DNA from: Duganella sp.
GTDB lineage: Bacteria; Pseudomonadota; Gammaproteobacteria; Burkholderiales; Burkholderiaceae_D
DNA length: 64,000 nucleotides
Direction: 5' to 3'
Assembly (NCBI GenBank): GCA_026225475.1
Contig: JAMFSU010000157.1
Location: 1 to 64,000 of the forward strand
The notes under the pieces were generated by a model. The model saw only the letters and a list, made by a program, of their open reading frames with translations. It was not told the origin of the DNA and made no database searches. The translations under genes and the position numbers were made by a program. Below, piece after piece: positions 29,842 to 38,278 of this stretch. The number at the start of each line of letters is the position of its first letter. The first letter of the stretch is position 1.

Positions 29842-30993
29842 TCAGCCGCCGAGGTCGGCCAAGGGATGCTGCGCCACCGGCCACGGATCGGCAAAGAAGC
29901 CAGCGCCCCAGGCCGGCGTGACATCCACCTGTCGCGCCGGCTGCCATTGCGGTTGCTGATCTTTGTCAATGATCAGCGCGCGTATGCCTTCGGCAAAATC
30001 GGGCCGCGCTGCGCAATGCAGCGACACCACGAACTCCAGCCGAAACACTTGCGCCAGCGACATGTGCCGCACCCGTTGCTGCAAGGCCAGCGCCAGCCAG
30101 GCTGAACCGGGCGCACCGGCGGCCAGCGTCTTGGCGGCTTTTTGCAGCCAGAGATCATCGCTGTGTACGGCCAGGATGGCGTTGACCATCTCTGTGACGC
30201 AGCGCCCGCTGCACAGCGTGTTAATCAAATCAAAATGGCGTCGCAGCGCCGAGGCTGCAAATGGCGTCGCGCTGTCACGCGCGGCTTGTGCCTGTTGCAA
30301 TACCCGCTCCAGCAGCACCGCATCAGCGACCGTTGGCGTACCCCAGGCTTGTCCCAGCAGACTGTCGAGCAACTGGTCTTTGTCCGCATGGCACAAGCGG
30401 TAATCGGCCAAGCCGGCAAAGACCGCATCTTCCGCGTTCATGGCAGCCCCGGTCAACGCCAGAAAAGCCCCTGTCTTGCCCGGCATGCGACTGAGAAACC
30501 AACTACCACCGACATCAGGATACAGGCCGATGCTGATTTCCGGCATGGCCAAGCGCGACCGTTCGGTCACCACGCGGTGACTGCAACCGGCCATCAAACC
30601 GATGCCGCCGCCCATGACGATGCCATGGCCCCAGCACAAGACCGGTTTTGGATAGGTATGAATTAGATAGTCGAGCCGATATTCCTGCTCGAAAAAGGCT
30701 GCCGCATAGGTATTCGCGGTGATATCGTCGCATGCCGCAGAGGCATGGTGCGCACGCATGCTGTGATACAACTGCTGCAAGTCGCCACCGGCGCAAAATG
30801 CCTTGTCGCCCTCGGCCTGCAACACCACCAGGGCGATCGCGTCATCGGCGGCCCAGCGCTGCAACTGCGGCATCAGCAATTGCACCATCTCCAGCGACAG
30901 CGCGTTCAAGGTTTTTTCGGAAGCCAGCGTGGCCACGGCGATGCGGCGGCCGTTGCGGCAAGACAGTTCTGCAAACGAAACCGGTTGGCTCAT
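29842..30993 (-). CDS. Enoyl-CoA hydratase/isomerase family, probable 3-hydroxyisobutyryl-CoA hydrolase
   Basis: Start chosen at ATG 30993 (MSQPVSFAELSC) with GGAG upstream; 383 residues. Crotonase fold: FCAGGDLQQLY, then GIVMGGGIGLMAGCSHRVVT and AMPEISIGLYPDVGGSWFLSRM. The length and the MPEISIGLYPDVGG block match 3-hydroxyisobutyryl-CoA hydrolases of valine catabolism rather than plain enoyl-CoA hydratases (about 260 residues). It lies directly downstream of the RNase P RNA gene on the same strand and is convergent with the TetR gene. No other valine-degradation genes are next to it. Confidence 0.88.
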   Translation of the reverse strand: MSQPVSFAELSCRNGRRIAVATLASEKTLNALSLEMVQLLMPQLQRWAADDAIALVVLQAEGDKAFCAGGDLQQLYHSMRAHHASAACDDITANTYAAAFFEQEYRLDYLIHTYPKPVLCWGHGIVMGGGIGLMAGCSHRVVTERSRLAMPEISIGLYPDVGGSWFLSRMPGKTGAFLALTGAAMNAEDAVFAGLADYRLCHADKDQLLDSLLGQAWGTPTVADAVLLERVLQQAQAARDSATPFAASALRRHFDLINTLCSGRCVTEMVNAILAVHSDDLWLQKAAKTLAAGAPGSAWLALALQQRVRHMSLAQVFRLEFVVSLHCAARPDFAEGIRALIIDKDQQPQWQPARQVDVTPAWGAGFFADPWPVAQHPLADLGG

Positions 30994-31051
30994 AAGTCTC
31001 CTGTAGCGCGTCTCTGGCATTGTCAGGCGGGTCACCGCTGGAGCTGCCTGT

Positions 31052-31085
31052 GGCGCGCCGCTGCGCACAACCGCAGCGGCGCGCC
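31052..31085 (-). terminator. GC-rich hairpin after the RNase P RNA gene
   Basis: A perfect 14-bp stem (31052-31065 with 31072-31085), 6-nt loop, starts about 15 nt after the RNA 3' end. There is no T tract, so it may act as an inefficient terminator or a 3' processing barrier. Confidence 0.55.
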
Positions 31086-31094
31086 GATCAAATT

Positions 31095-31430
31095 CAAATG
31101 AAGCAAGCCGATAGGCCGGATTTTGTTACGACGGTTACCCGTTATGACAGCCATTCCTCTAGGCGCTGAATTACTCCAGCGCTCAAGCTTCCTACCCGCA
31201 CGCTCAGCGAGCAGCATCAATGCGTGCCTATTTGGAATTGCTCCGAGTGGAGGTTACCGCGTTTCACCGTAACTAAATACGCTCGTCTCTGTGGCCCTAT
31301 TCCTCACCTTATACCGGCTTGCGCCAGCTTTCAGCGGACGGCCGTTAACCGTCACCCTGCTCTATGGAGTCCGGACCTTCCTCCCGCCATGCATTACGCG
31401 ATGGCCAGCGGCTGTCTGGCTTGCTTCGGG
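31095..31430 (-). ncRNA. rnpB: RNase P RNA, bacterial type A
   Basis: The catalytic RNA that trims the 5' leader from tRNA precursors. Read on the minus strand the conserved cores are clear: GAAGCAAGCCAGACAGCCGC at the 5' end, GGCGGGAGGAAGGTCCGGAC (CR-I), AGAGCAGGGTGACGG, AAGCCGGTATAAGGTGAGG, and near the 3' end GGCTGTCATAACGGG and AAAATCCGGCCTATCGGC. The P1 helix pairs GAAGCAAGCC (31427-31418) with GGCTTGCTTC (31109-31100), which fixes both ends to within a few bases. Length is about 335 nt, usual for betaproteobacteria. Confidence 0.96.
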
Positions 31431-31434
31431 CGCT

Positions 31435-31440
31435 ATTGTA
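31435..31440 (-). promoter_or_regulatory. -10 element of rnpB
   Basis: TACAAT on the minus strand lies 7 nt before the predicted 5' end of the RNA. No good -35 is seen at the normal spacing. Confidence 0.55.
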
Positions 31441-31626
31441 ACTGGTTACGGCGTGACGGTCTGCCACACCGGCAAGAAGTGTCTTGCAGGCAAGCAAATG
31501 CGGGACAAATTTAACCGTGCTGCTTCAGATTCACCTGTTGCTGCCGATAATGGTCAAGATGGCGTTACGTAGAAACAGATCACCTCAAGGCCTCCCTACC
31601 GTTTCTTCACCGAAGGAAAAGACGCA

Positions 31627-32790
31627 ATGAAAACGCCTGCTGCGGCGCTCATCGCCTGCCTACTGGGCCTTGCCATTCTAATGCCGGTACTGGCAGTGGA
31701 ACCAGTCAGCGCTGCTGATACGCGCAAGGTGGTCACCATTGGCTACGCAGGTCCAATGTCGGGTGACGCCGCCAGTCTGGGCCTGAGCATGGCGCAGGCA
31801 GTCGAATTGGCGCTCAGCGAAGCCAATGCGCGCAATCCGCACGTGGGTGGCAAGCCGGTGGTATTCAAGCTGCTGGCGCAGGATGATCGCGGCGAAACGC
31901 GCACCGCTGCGCTAGTGGCCGATTATCTGGTCAAGGCCGGCGCCGTCGCTGTGGTCGGCCACTGGCAATCGATTGCCAGTCTGAGCGGCGCGCCGATCTA
32001 TCACGCCGCCGGCATTCCACAGATTTCGCCCGGCTCCAGCAACCGCCAGCTCACCGCCAACGGCTATTCCAATATTTTCCGCGTGGTCGGCCATGACGAT
32101 GATATCGGCCAGCGTGTCGCCCAATATGCATTGCAAACCTTGCATGCCAAACGCATCGCCATCATCAACGACGATACCGTCTACGGCACCCTGCTGGCCA
32201 ACCTGTTCGCCAAAAATCTAAGCCAGGATCCAAGTCTGATGGTGGCGCGCCATGTGGTGAGCAGCAAGACCTCCGACTTCAATGCTGCGCTGGAGGACCT
32301 GAAAATACAGAAACCCGACCTGGTTTTCTTCGGCGGCCAAGTGGCGCAGGCGGCGGCCTTGCAGTTGAACCTCAAACGCACCGGCATCAACGCCAAGCTG
32401 ATCGCCGCCGGCGGCGTCGTCAGCCCGATCTATCCGAAACTGACCGGTGCGGCTGGTGAAGGCACTCTGGGCGTGGCCACCGGCCTGCCACAGGAAAAAA
32501 TGAACGGCTGGAAGAAATTTCAGGAAAAATTCATCGCCGCCTATGGCGATCACATCGATTATTACGCACCGTTTGCCTACGATGCCACCAATGTCATCCT
32601 CGCCGCCATCAAGCAAGCCGACTCATTGCTGCCAGCACAATTGAACAATGCCTTGCACAACATCAAGTACCAAGGCTTGACCGGCCTGATCTCGTTCGAT
32701 GCCCACGGCAACCTGAACAATCCAACCTATACCATATTTCAGTTGCGTGGCGGCAAATGGTTACCAGAACAGAGCTTCGGCAGCAAATAA
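31627..32790 (+). CDS. Branched-chain amino acid ABC transporter substrate-binding protein
   Basis: 387 residues. A signal peptide (residues about 1-30, ending before ADTRKVVTIGYAGPMSG) sends it to the periplasm. The type I periplasmic binding fold of the LivK group is shown by IGYAGPMSGDAASLGLSMAQAVELAL, VGHWQSIASLSGAPIYHAAGIPQISPGSSN and RVVGHDDDIGQRVAQYAL. No permease or ATPase genes are next to it, so it must be an orphan that feeds a transporter encoded elsewhere. A D-amino acid dehydrogenase follows on the same strand after 109 bp. Confidence 0.93.
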   Translation: MKTPAAALIACLLGLAILMPVLAVEPVSAADTRKVVTIGYAGPMSGDAASLGLSMAQAVELALSEANARNPHVGGKPVVFKLLAQDDRGETRTAALVADYLVKAGAVAVVGHWQSIASLSGAPIYHAAGIPQISPGSSNRQLTANGYSNIFRVVGHDDDIGQRVAQYALQTLHAKRIAIINDDTVYGTLLANLFAKNLSQDPSLMVARHVVSSKTSDFNAALEDLKIQKPDLVFFGGQVAQAAALQLNLKRTGINAKLIAAGGVVSPIYPKLTGAAGEGTLGVATGLPQEKMNGWKKFQEKFIAAYGDHIDYYAPFAYDATNVILAAIKQADSLLPAQLNNALHNIKYQGLTGLISFDAHGNLNNPTYTIFQLRGGKWLPEQSFGSK

Positions 32791-32797
32791 GCGGCCG

Positions 32798-32846
32798 ATG
32801 CCGATTCGGCATACGACAGTCGCCGCCAACCTCGGTATAGTTGGCG
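32798..32846. repeat. Two small inverted repeats between the binding protein and dehydrogenase genes
   Basis: ATGCCGATTCGGCAT (32798-32812) and CGCCAAC/GTTGGCG with a 9-nt loop (32824-32846). Neither has a T tract. Confidence 0.5.
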
Positions 32847-32899
32847 AGCTGCCCAGGCATCTACTTTACCAATCCAAAGCTTAGCAACAGGACCCCGCC

Positions 32900-34174
32900 A
32901 TGCATATCTGCGTACTCGGCGCCGGCGTGATCGGCGTGACCTCGGCCTATCGTCTACTGCGCGATGGCCACCAGGTCACGCTCATTGATGCCCGCCCGCA
33001 AGCTGGCAGCGGCACCAGTCTGGGCAATGGCGCTCAATTGAGTTATTCCTATGTAGCACCGCTGGCCGATCCGTCGGTATGGACGCACTGGCCGCATTAC
33101 CTGTTCAGCGCCGACTCACCGCTGAGCTTGCGGCCGCAACTGGATCCGGCGCAATGGCGCTGGCTGCTGCAATTTCTTGGCGCCTGCAATGCCACGCGGG
33201 TACAACGCACCACCATCGATTTGTTGCGGCTGGCGTTTTACAGCCGTGACGAGTTAAGCCAGTTGCAACAGGATCTACCGCTGGCCTTCGAACATCGCAT
33301 CGCCGGCAAACTGGTGATGTACACAGATCCCGCCGGTCTGGATGCGGCTCGCAAGCAAGTCGCCTTTCAGGCCCGGCACGGCTGCCAGCAAGAGATCATC
33401 GACACTGCGCGCTGCCTGGAAATCGAACCGGCACTCGGCAATTCGCAACGCAATTGGGCCGGCGGCGTATATACCGCCAGTGAAGCTGCCGGTGACTGTG
33501 CCCTGTTTTGCCAGGGTCTGGTCGAGGCCATGCGCGCACAAATGGGCTTCCGCTTTTTGTCGTCCACCGCCATCGACTCACTGCACCTGCAGAACCAGCG
33601 CATCGCCACCGTGCACACCAGCGCCGGCGCCATTGCCGCCGACAGCTTCGTGCTGGCCTTGGGTGCCGACAGTGCCGCACTGGCACGCCAGGCCGGCTTG
33701 CGCCTGCCGGTATATCCACTCAAGGGTTACAGCATTACCGTACCGCTCGACGATGCGCAGACACAAGCCGCCGCACCGCAGGTATCGATCACCGACATCA
33801 GCCGCAAGATCGTCTATGCACGGCTGGGCAATCGTCTGCGCGTCGCCGGGCGAGTCGAACTGGTTGGCCTGGATTGCAGCATTCCACCACGCGCCATCGA
33901 CGAACTGCGTCAAGGCGTGGACACTCTGTTCCCCGGCAGCCTCGGTGCTGGCGGCCATGACAACGCCCGCTTGTCTCCTTGGGCCGGCTTCCGTCCCGCC
34001 ACACCAAGCGGATTACCGCTGATCGGCGCCACACCAGTGGACAATCTATTCCTCAATGTCGGCCAGGGCGCACTCGGCTGGACGCTGGCCTGCGGCAGCG
34101 CCGCCTTGCTGGCAGCGCAGATTGGCGGGCGCAAGAGCGCCATCGACGGTACGCCCTTCCGCTATACAAAATAA
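32900..34174 (+). CDS. FAD-dependent D-amino acid dehydrogenase (DadA family)
   Basis: 424 residues of the DAO superfamily. The N-terminal FAD-binding Rossmann motif is VLGAGVIGVTSAYRLL (residues 5-20). The family texture is seen in SGTSLGNGAQLSYSYVAPLADPSVW, YPLKGYSITVPL and LSPWAGFRPATPSGLPLIGAT, with the C-terminal GQGALGWTLACGSAALLA closing the FAD site. DadA enzymes oxidise D-amino acids to 2-oxoacids and pass electrons to the respiratory chain at the inner membrane. It may be a paralogue of the catabolic DadA; no alanine racemase gene is adjacent. The amino acid binding protein upstream suggests linked amino acid use. Confidence 0.9.
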   Translation: MHICVLGAGVIGVTSAYRLLRDGHQVTLIDARPQAGSGTSLGNGAQLSYSYVAPLADPSVWTHWPHYLFSADSPLSLRPQLDPAQWRWLLQFLGACNATRVQRTTIDLLRLAFYSRDELSQLQQDLPLAFEHRIAGKLVMYTDPAGLDAARKQVAFQARHGCQQEIIDTARCLEIEPALGNSQRNWAGGVYTASEAAGDCALFCQGLVEAMRAQMGFRFLSSTAIDSLHLQNQRIATVHTSAGAIAADSFVLALGADSAALARQAGLRLPVYPLKGYSITVPLDDAQTQAAAPQVSITDISRKIVYARLGNRLRVAGRVELVGLDCSIPPRAIDELRQGVDTLFPGSLGAGGHDNARLSPWAGFRPATPSGLPLIGATPVDNLFLNVGQGALGWTLACGSAALLAAQIGGRKSAIDGTPFRYTK

Positions 34175-34228
34175 ACCCGGCGGCGACAGCGTTCTGCAAT
34201 TCGGGCTAGGATCAATGCCAAATCACTT

Positions 34229-34263
34229 AAGAATGCCTCTCCAAATTTTGGTAAGGCATTCTT
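34229..34263 (+). repeat. Hairpin in the leader of the aldolase gene
   Basis: Outer arms AAGAATGCCT/AGGCATTCTT (34229-34238 with 34254-34263) enclose an inner CCAAA/TTTGG stem, separated by a 2x2 internal loop. It lies 17 nt before the aldolase start codon and 7 nt before AAGGAG, so it could affect translation or be an operator. No T tract follows. Confidence 0.65.
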
Positions 34264-34280
34264 CAAACAAGGAGATCGGC

Positions 34281-35036
34281 ATGCGGGAAAATAAATTGCG
34301 CACCCTGTTCGCGCAAAAGACACTGGCGCTCAATGGCTGGGCCTCGATCGGCAACGGCTTGATGGCAGAACTGATTGCCCATAGCGGCTACGATGCAGTC
34401 ACCATCGATTTGCAGCACGGCCTGTTTTCCGTCGACGCGGCACTGCCGATGCTGCAAGCGATTTCCACCACCAATGCCATACCTCTGGTGCGCTGCTCGG
34501 AAAACAGCCTGGGCGAAATCAACAAGCTGCTCGATGCCGGTGCTTATGGCGTAATCTGCCCACTGATCAACAGCAAGGCCGACGCCGAACAATTTGTACG
34601 CGCCTGTCATTATCCGCCGCGCGGCGGTCGCAGCTTTGGCCCGGCACGCGGTGTGCTGTATGGCGGCGCCGATTACTTCGCCAACGCCAACCACAGCATC
34701 CTGACGCTGGCGATGATCGAGACCCGGCAAGGCTTGCAAGCTGCCGACGAGATTCTGTCAGTTGACGATCTCGACGGCATCTTCATCGGCCCCAGCGATC
34801 TTGCCATCGACATGGGCCTCGCGCCCGATGCCTGGCACCACGATCAGCTCAATGACGCCATCGCCCATTTGGTGACACTGGCGCATGCACGCGGTAAATA
34901 TGTCGGTATTTTTTGTGGTGCGATGGAGATGGCGCAACGCATGAAGGCACTCGGCGTCGACATGCTCACGCCCGGCACCGATACGCAGATTCTGGCCGCC
35001 GAAACCGCCCGACGCATTGGTGCACTACGCGCCTGA
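34281..35036 (+). CDS. HpcH/HpaI family 2-oxoacid aldolase
   Basis: 251 residues, class II metal-dependent pyruvate aldolase fold, which cleave or form 4-hydroxy-2-oxoacids. Start at ATG 34281 after AAGGAG; the longer upstream frame overlaps the dehydrogenase gene and lacks homology. Motifs are YDAVTIDLQHGLFSV with the catalytic His, PLVRCSEN with the Arg that holds the substrate, LAMIETRQGLQA with a metal-binding Glu, and DGIFIGPSDLAIDMG with the metal Asp. Substrate is unclear (4-hydroxy-2-oxoheptanedioate or a sugar-derived oxoacid). Confidence 0.92.
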   Translation: MRENKLRTLFAQKTLALNGWASIGNGLMAELIAHSGYDAVTIDLQHGLFSVDAALPMLQAISTTNAIPLVRCSENSLGEINKLLDAGAYGVICPLINSKADAEQFVRACHYPPRGGRSFGPARGVLYGGADYFANANHSILTLAMIETRQGLQAADEILSVDDLDGIFIGPSDLAIDMGLAPDAWHHDQLNDAIAHLVTLAHARGKYVGIFCGAMEMAQRMKALGVDMLTPGTDTQILAAETARRIGALRA

Positions 35037-35184
35037 ACGAGGCGGCAAACTTGATTTAATGATCGTCCTATATCATCTGCTAAATTTCACTTCTATACTG
35101 CGCCGTTCCACGCTGCCGCATGTGCAGCGTGGCTTGCGGTCAGCACAGCAACGGTCAACCATAGAAGACGATTTGGGAGCAACG

Positions 35185-35403
35185 ATGACGCCAAAAACAA
35201 TATCTGTAGCAGGCATCAGCATCATGTTGCTACACGCGCTACCTGCCGCTGCCTGCGACAACCGCGACCTGACGCCATCCAAGCCGGCGCAACTATGCAG
35301 TGTCATGCAGGACACCGGTCAGGCAAGTCATTTCATGCTCTTGCGCCTGTGTCGGCTCGACCAACAACAGCGCGAAACTGCCTCTGACCAGCAGCCCTCT
35401 TAG
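35185..35403 (+). CDS. Small secreted protein of unknown function (72 aa)
   Basis: The ATG at 35185 is preceded by TTGGGAGC at good spacing. The first about 23 residues (MTPKTISVAGISIMLLHALP, then AAA) form a likely signal peptide, with cleavage before CDNRDL. The mature part is about 50 residues with three cysteines. No family recognised. It converges on and overlaps by 4 bp the end of the aldo/keto reductase gene. Real but unproven. Confidence 0.5.
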   Translation: MTPKTISVAGISIMLLHALPAAACDNRDLTPSKPAQLCSVMQDTGQASHFMLLRLCRLDQQQRETASDQQPS

Positions 35404-36407
35404 CTGCGTACGCGGCGACCAAAGAATGGATAGTTAGGATCGTTGTAGCCCGGCGTTGACGCATGACCGGGCGTGACCAGACTATCGACCAGGGCCTCTT
35501 CCTCGCTGGAGATCACCATGTCCACAGCAGCGTAATAATCCTCCATCTGCGCCAGCGTGCGCGGCCCGGCGATAACGCTGCTGACCGCCGCATTGGCCAA
35601 TACCCAGGCCGTGGCGAACTGCCCCAGCTTGATGCCACGCCCTTCGACGTGTTGCTGCAAGCGTGCCGCGATCTGCAATGACTCTTCACGAAATTCAGTT
35701 TCCAGCATGCGCTTGTCGCCACGTCCGGCGCGCGTATCGGCACCCGGCTGCTGGCCCGGCTTATATTTCCCGCTCAATACGCCACGCGCAATCGGGCTGT
35801 ACGGCACCACACCCAGGCCATAGTTGCTGCAGGCGGGCAGGATTTCCACTTCCGGCTGACGATTGAGCAAGTTGTAATACGGTTGGCACACCAAGGGCTG
35901 CGGCACCTGGTTCTTGGCGCACAGGTGTGCGACTTCGGCAATGCGCCAGCCACGGAAATTGGACAAGCCAAAGCCGCCAATCTTGCCGCTGCGGATCAGG
36001 TCACCCAGCGCCTGCACGGCTTCTTCCAGATTTTCCCCCTCATAGTCGCGATGCAGATAAAGAATGTCGAGGTAATCGGTATTGAGGCGGCGCAGGATGC
36101 TCTCTGTTTCACTAATGATCCAGTGGCGCGAGTAATGCGACTGGTTTGGCGCGCTGCTCATCGGGTTGCCCAACTTGCTGGCCAGCACCCAGTCATGGCG
36201 TTGTCCGTGCAACAACTGACCGACCATCTGTTCCGATTTTCCCTTGCTGTAGACGTCGGCAGTATCAATGAAATTGACGCCCTGAGCGCGCGCCGAAGCG
36301 ACAATACTGGCCGCTTCATCAAGGCCGGTCTGGTCGCCGAACATCATGGTGCCCAGGCACAGGGCCGAGACTGTCAGGTTGCTGTTGCCGAGGCGTCGAT
36401 ATTGCAT
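35400..36407 (-). CDS. Aldo/keto reductase
   Basis: 335 residues, NADPH-dependent carbonyl reductase, (beta/alpha)8 barrel. The ATG at 36407 (MQYRRLGNSNLTVSALCLG) follows CCGGAGACC; the 74-codon extension upstream has no homology. The catalytic tetrad is seen in FIDTADVYSKGKSEQMVG (Asp and Tyr), ASKLGNP (Lys) and DILYLHRDYEG (His). It lies 82 bp downstream of an AraC-type regulator on the same strand, the arrangement known for YqhC-type regulators and the carbonyl reductases they control in E. coli. Confidence 0.93.
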   Translation of the reverse strand: MQYRRLGNSNLTVSALCLGTMMFGDQTGLDEAASIVASARAQGVNFIDTADVYSKGKSEQMVGQLLHGQRHDWVLASKLGNPMSSAPNQSHYSRHWIISETESILRRLNTDYLDILYLHRDYEGENLEEAVQALGDLIRSGKIGGFGLSNFRGWRIAEVAHLCAKNQVPQPLVCQPYYNLLNRQPEVEILPACSNYGLGVVPYSPIARGVLSGKYKPGQQPGADTRAGRGDKRMLETEFREESLQIAARLQQHVEGRGIKLGQFATAWVLANAAVSSVIAGPRTLAQMEDYYAAVDMVISSEEEALVDSLVTPGHASTPGYNDPNYPFFGRRVRS

Positions 36408-36489
36408 AGTAGGTCTCCGGTGTTTATAGGGGGAATTCGAGCAGACGATTCTAGCGCCTTGCCGACATTTGCGCCGAGCGCGTACCAGA

Positions 36490-37494
36490 TCAGAGTACCG
36501 GCGCTTCTTCTTCCTGCCAGCGGCGCTTGTCGCGCAACGGCGGCGCACCGAACATGCGGCTGTATTCGCGGCTGAACTGCGACGAACTTTCGTAACCAAC
36601 CGTTTGCGCCGCAATCGCCACACTGACATCGTCGCCGAGAATCAGGCGGCGCGCTTCCTGCAGGCGCAGGTTCTTCTGATACTGCAACGGACTCATCGCC
36701 GTCACCACCTTGAAATGATGATGCAGCGAAGACGTGCTCATATGCACATCACGGGCAATATCTTCCACCCGCAGCGGCAGCGCAAAACTTTCCTTCATCA
36801 TGCGGATGGCTTTGGCGATGCGGTTCATCTGACTATCCTGCAACACGGTCTGACGCAGCAACGCACCCTGACCATTCATCAACAGCCGATACAAAATCTC
36901 GCGCTTGATCATCGGCGCCATGATGGCAATATCACGCGGTGAATCGAGCAGCCGCAACAGCCGCAGCACGGCATCGAGCAGCGTCACGTCAAGGCGGGCC
37001 ACGAACAGGCCACGCGACGCGTCCGAGGCGATCCCTTGCGGCAGATGCTCGTCGCCGATCAACGCACCAATCTCCTTGGTATCGAGATCGATGCGCAAGC
37101 CCAGATAGGGCAAGTCCGGGCTGCTCAGCGTGACTTTACCCACGGTCGGCAGATCCACCGAGGAAACCAGATAGTGCATCGGATCATATTCATAAACATC
37201 GTCGCCGACGAACAGGCGCTTGGTTCCCTGCGCAATGACCGCAAAAATCGGCGTTTGCACGGCATGCTTGGGACCTTGCGGATTAGTGATGCGGTGTAAA
37301 TACAAACCGCCGATGGCAGTATCGATCGACCCTTCGCCACCAACGGTCATGCGTGCCAGCAAACTGACCAGTTCGCGCTGTAAGGCCAGCAGGCGTAGAT
37401 CGGCCTCGTCCAATGACGTGTCCCGCGCGGATGAACGCTCCGGCTCGGGCGCTGCGGCAAGGTCGTAGTCGCTCGGGGCATTGTTCAGATCCAT
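36490..37494 (-). CDS. AraC family regulator with AraC_N domain
   Basis: 334 residues. The N-terminal ligand domain (about 40-200) matches the AraC-type N-terminus family, with TPIFAVIAQGTKRLFVGDD and YDPMHYLVSSVDLP. The C-terminal helix-turn-helix pair is PLRVEDIARDVHMSTSSLHHHFK and QTVGYESSSQFSREYSRMFG. The same domain layout is found in E. coli YqhC, which senses aldehydes and activates carbonyl reductase genes. The next gene is an aldo/keto reductase, so an aldehyde-response role is a reasonable inference. Two copies of a 19-bp repeat lie upstream and may be its binding sites. Confidence 0.92.
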   Translation of the reverse strand: MDLNNAPSDYDLAAAPEPERSSARDTSLDEADLRLLALQRELVSLLARMTVGGEGSIDTAIGGLYLHRITNPQGPKHAVQTPIFAVIAQGTKRLFVGDDVYEYDPMHYLVSSVDLPTVGKVTLSSPDLPYLGLRIDLDTKEIGALIGDEHLPQGIASDASRGLFVARLDVTLLDAVLRLLRLLDSPRDIAIMAPMIKREILYRLLMNGQGALLRQTVLQDSQMNRIAKAIRMMKESFALPLRVEDIARDVHMSTSSLHHHFKVVTAMSPLQYQKNLRLQEARRLILGDDVSVAIAAQTVGYESSSQFSREYSRMFGAPPLRDKRRWQEEEAPVL

Positions 37495-38278
37495 GGCAGC
37501 ACGCAGACAAAATAAGGGAAGAGGTTCAGCTTACCGCAGAATCCAGACTTGCCTGAATCTCTGCGTCATGAGATTGGAGAATTAGGCAATTAATCAAGAG
37601 GATTAGGTATCCGAGCCAGCATTTCTGATCACATTGCCGTTCTTTTATCAGCAACCACGGCAAACAGGCGTAACCGGCATTGCATTTTCAGCATGCTTAC
37701 CAATGCCTTCCACCAAGTGGCTTGCGGGGAAATGGGGAAGTCAGCACGCATTTCAACCACATCATCATGCATCGACATCTGTCGCAAATCGCAACATCGA
37801 TAACACCGGCGAAATACCCCTGCAAAAATCATAAAACTGCCTAATCCACCAACACTCTGGAGAATCAGGCAATTAATTCGCAGCTTTCAGCAAGAGCAAA
37901 ATGCTGCACTGCGCGCATAATCCTCCTCAGGCAAAGCGCCATGAATTTCCAAAGTTTGCCGCATCAAGCACCTTGATGCCGTCATCGAATGACGGTGGTG
38001 TGCGGCTTGCGATCCACAGTGCACTACCAGATCAGCGCGACCCGGCATGCCTGCGCATAGCCAGTTGCTGCTCTATCTCGACTTTCCGATTTCCTTAATC
38101 AAGGCTGCCAGCTTTAGCGATAGCCCTGTCCGCTGCTTTGGCGCGCCATCTGATGCTGCCAACAGCGCCCTGATGACTATTGCAGTTCGCCACCCATATG
38201 ACCATGACCGCACCACTCATCCCTGCTGCACCAAGCCTGACTCCAGGAAAGCCGCGGCATGGCGTAGCGCGCACTGGT
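37495..38278. other. 784-bp region without a recognisable gene
   Basis: Between the AraC gene and the LysR gene (transcribed toward this gap). Short frames of 60-67 codons exist on both strands, but none has a ribosome binding site with recognisable protein features. Apart from the direct repeats above I see nothing firm. It may hold gene remnants. Confidence 0.55.
37575..37879. repeat. 19-20 bp direct repeat upstream of the AraC gene
   Basis: GGAGAATTAGGCAATTAATC begins at about 37576 and GGAGAATCAGGCAATTAATT at about 37859; they differ at two positions over 20 bp. A partial third match (GAGGATTAGG) directly follows the first. The nearer copy is about 80 bp before the AraC start codon, a position fit for an AraC-type operator. 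Confidence 0.6.
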
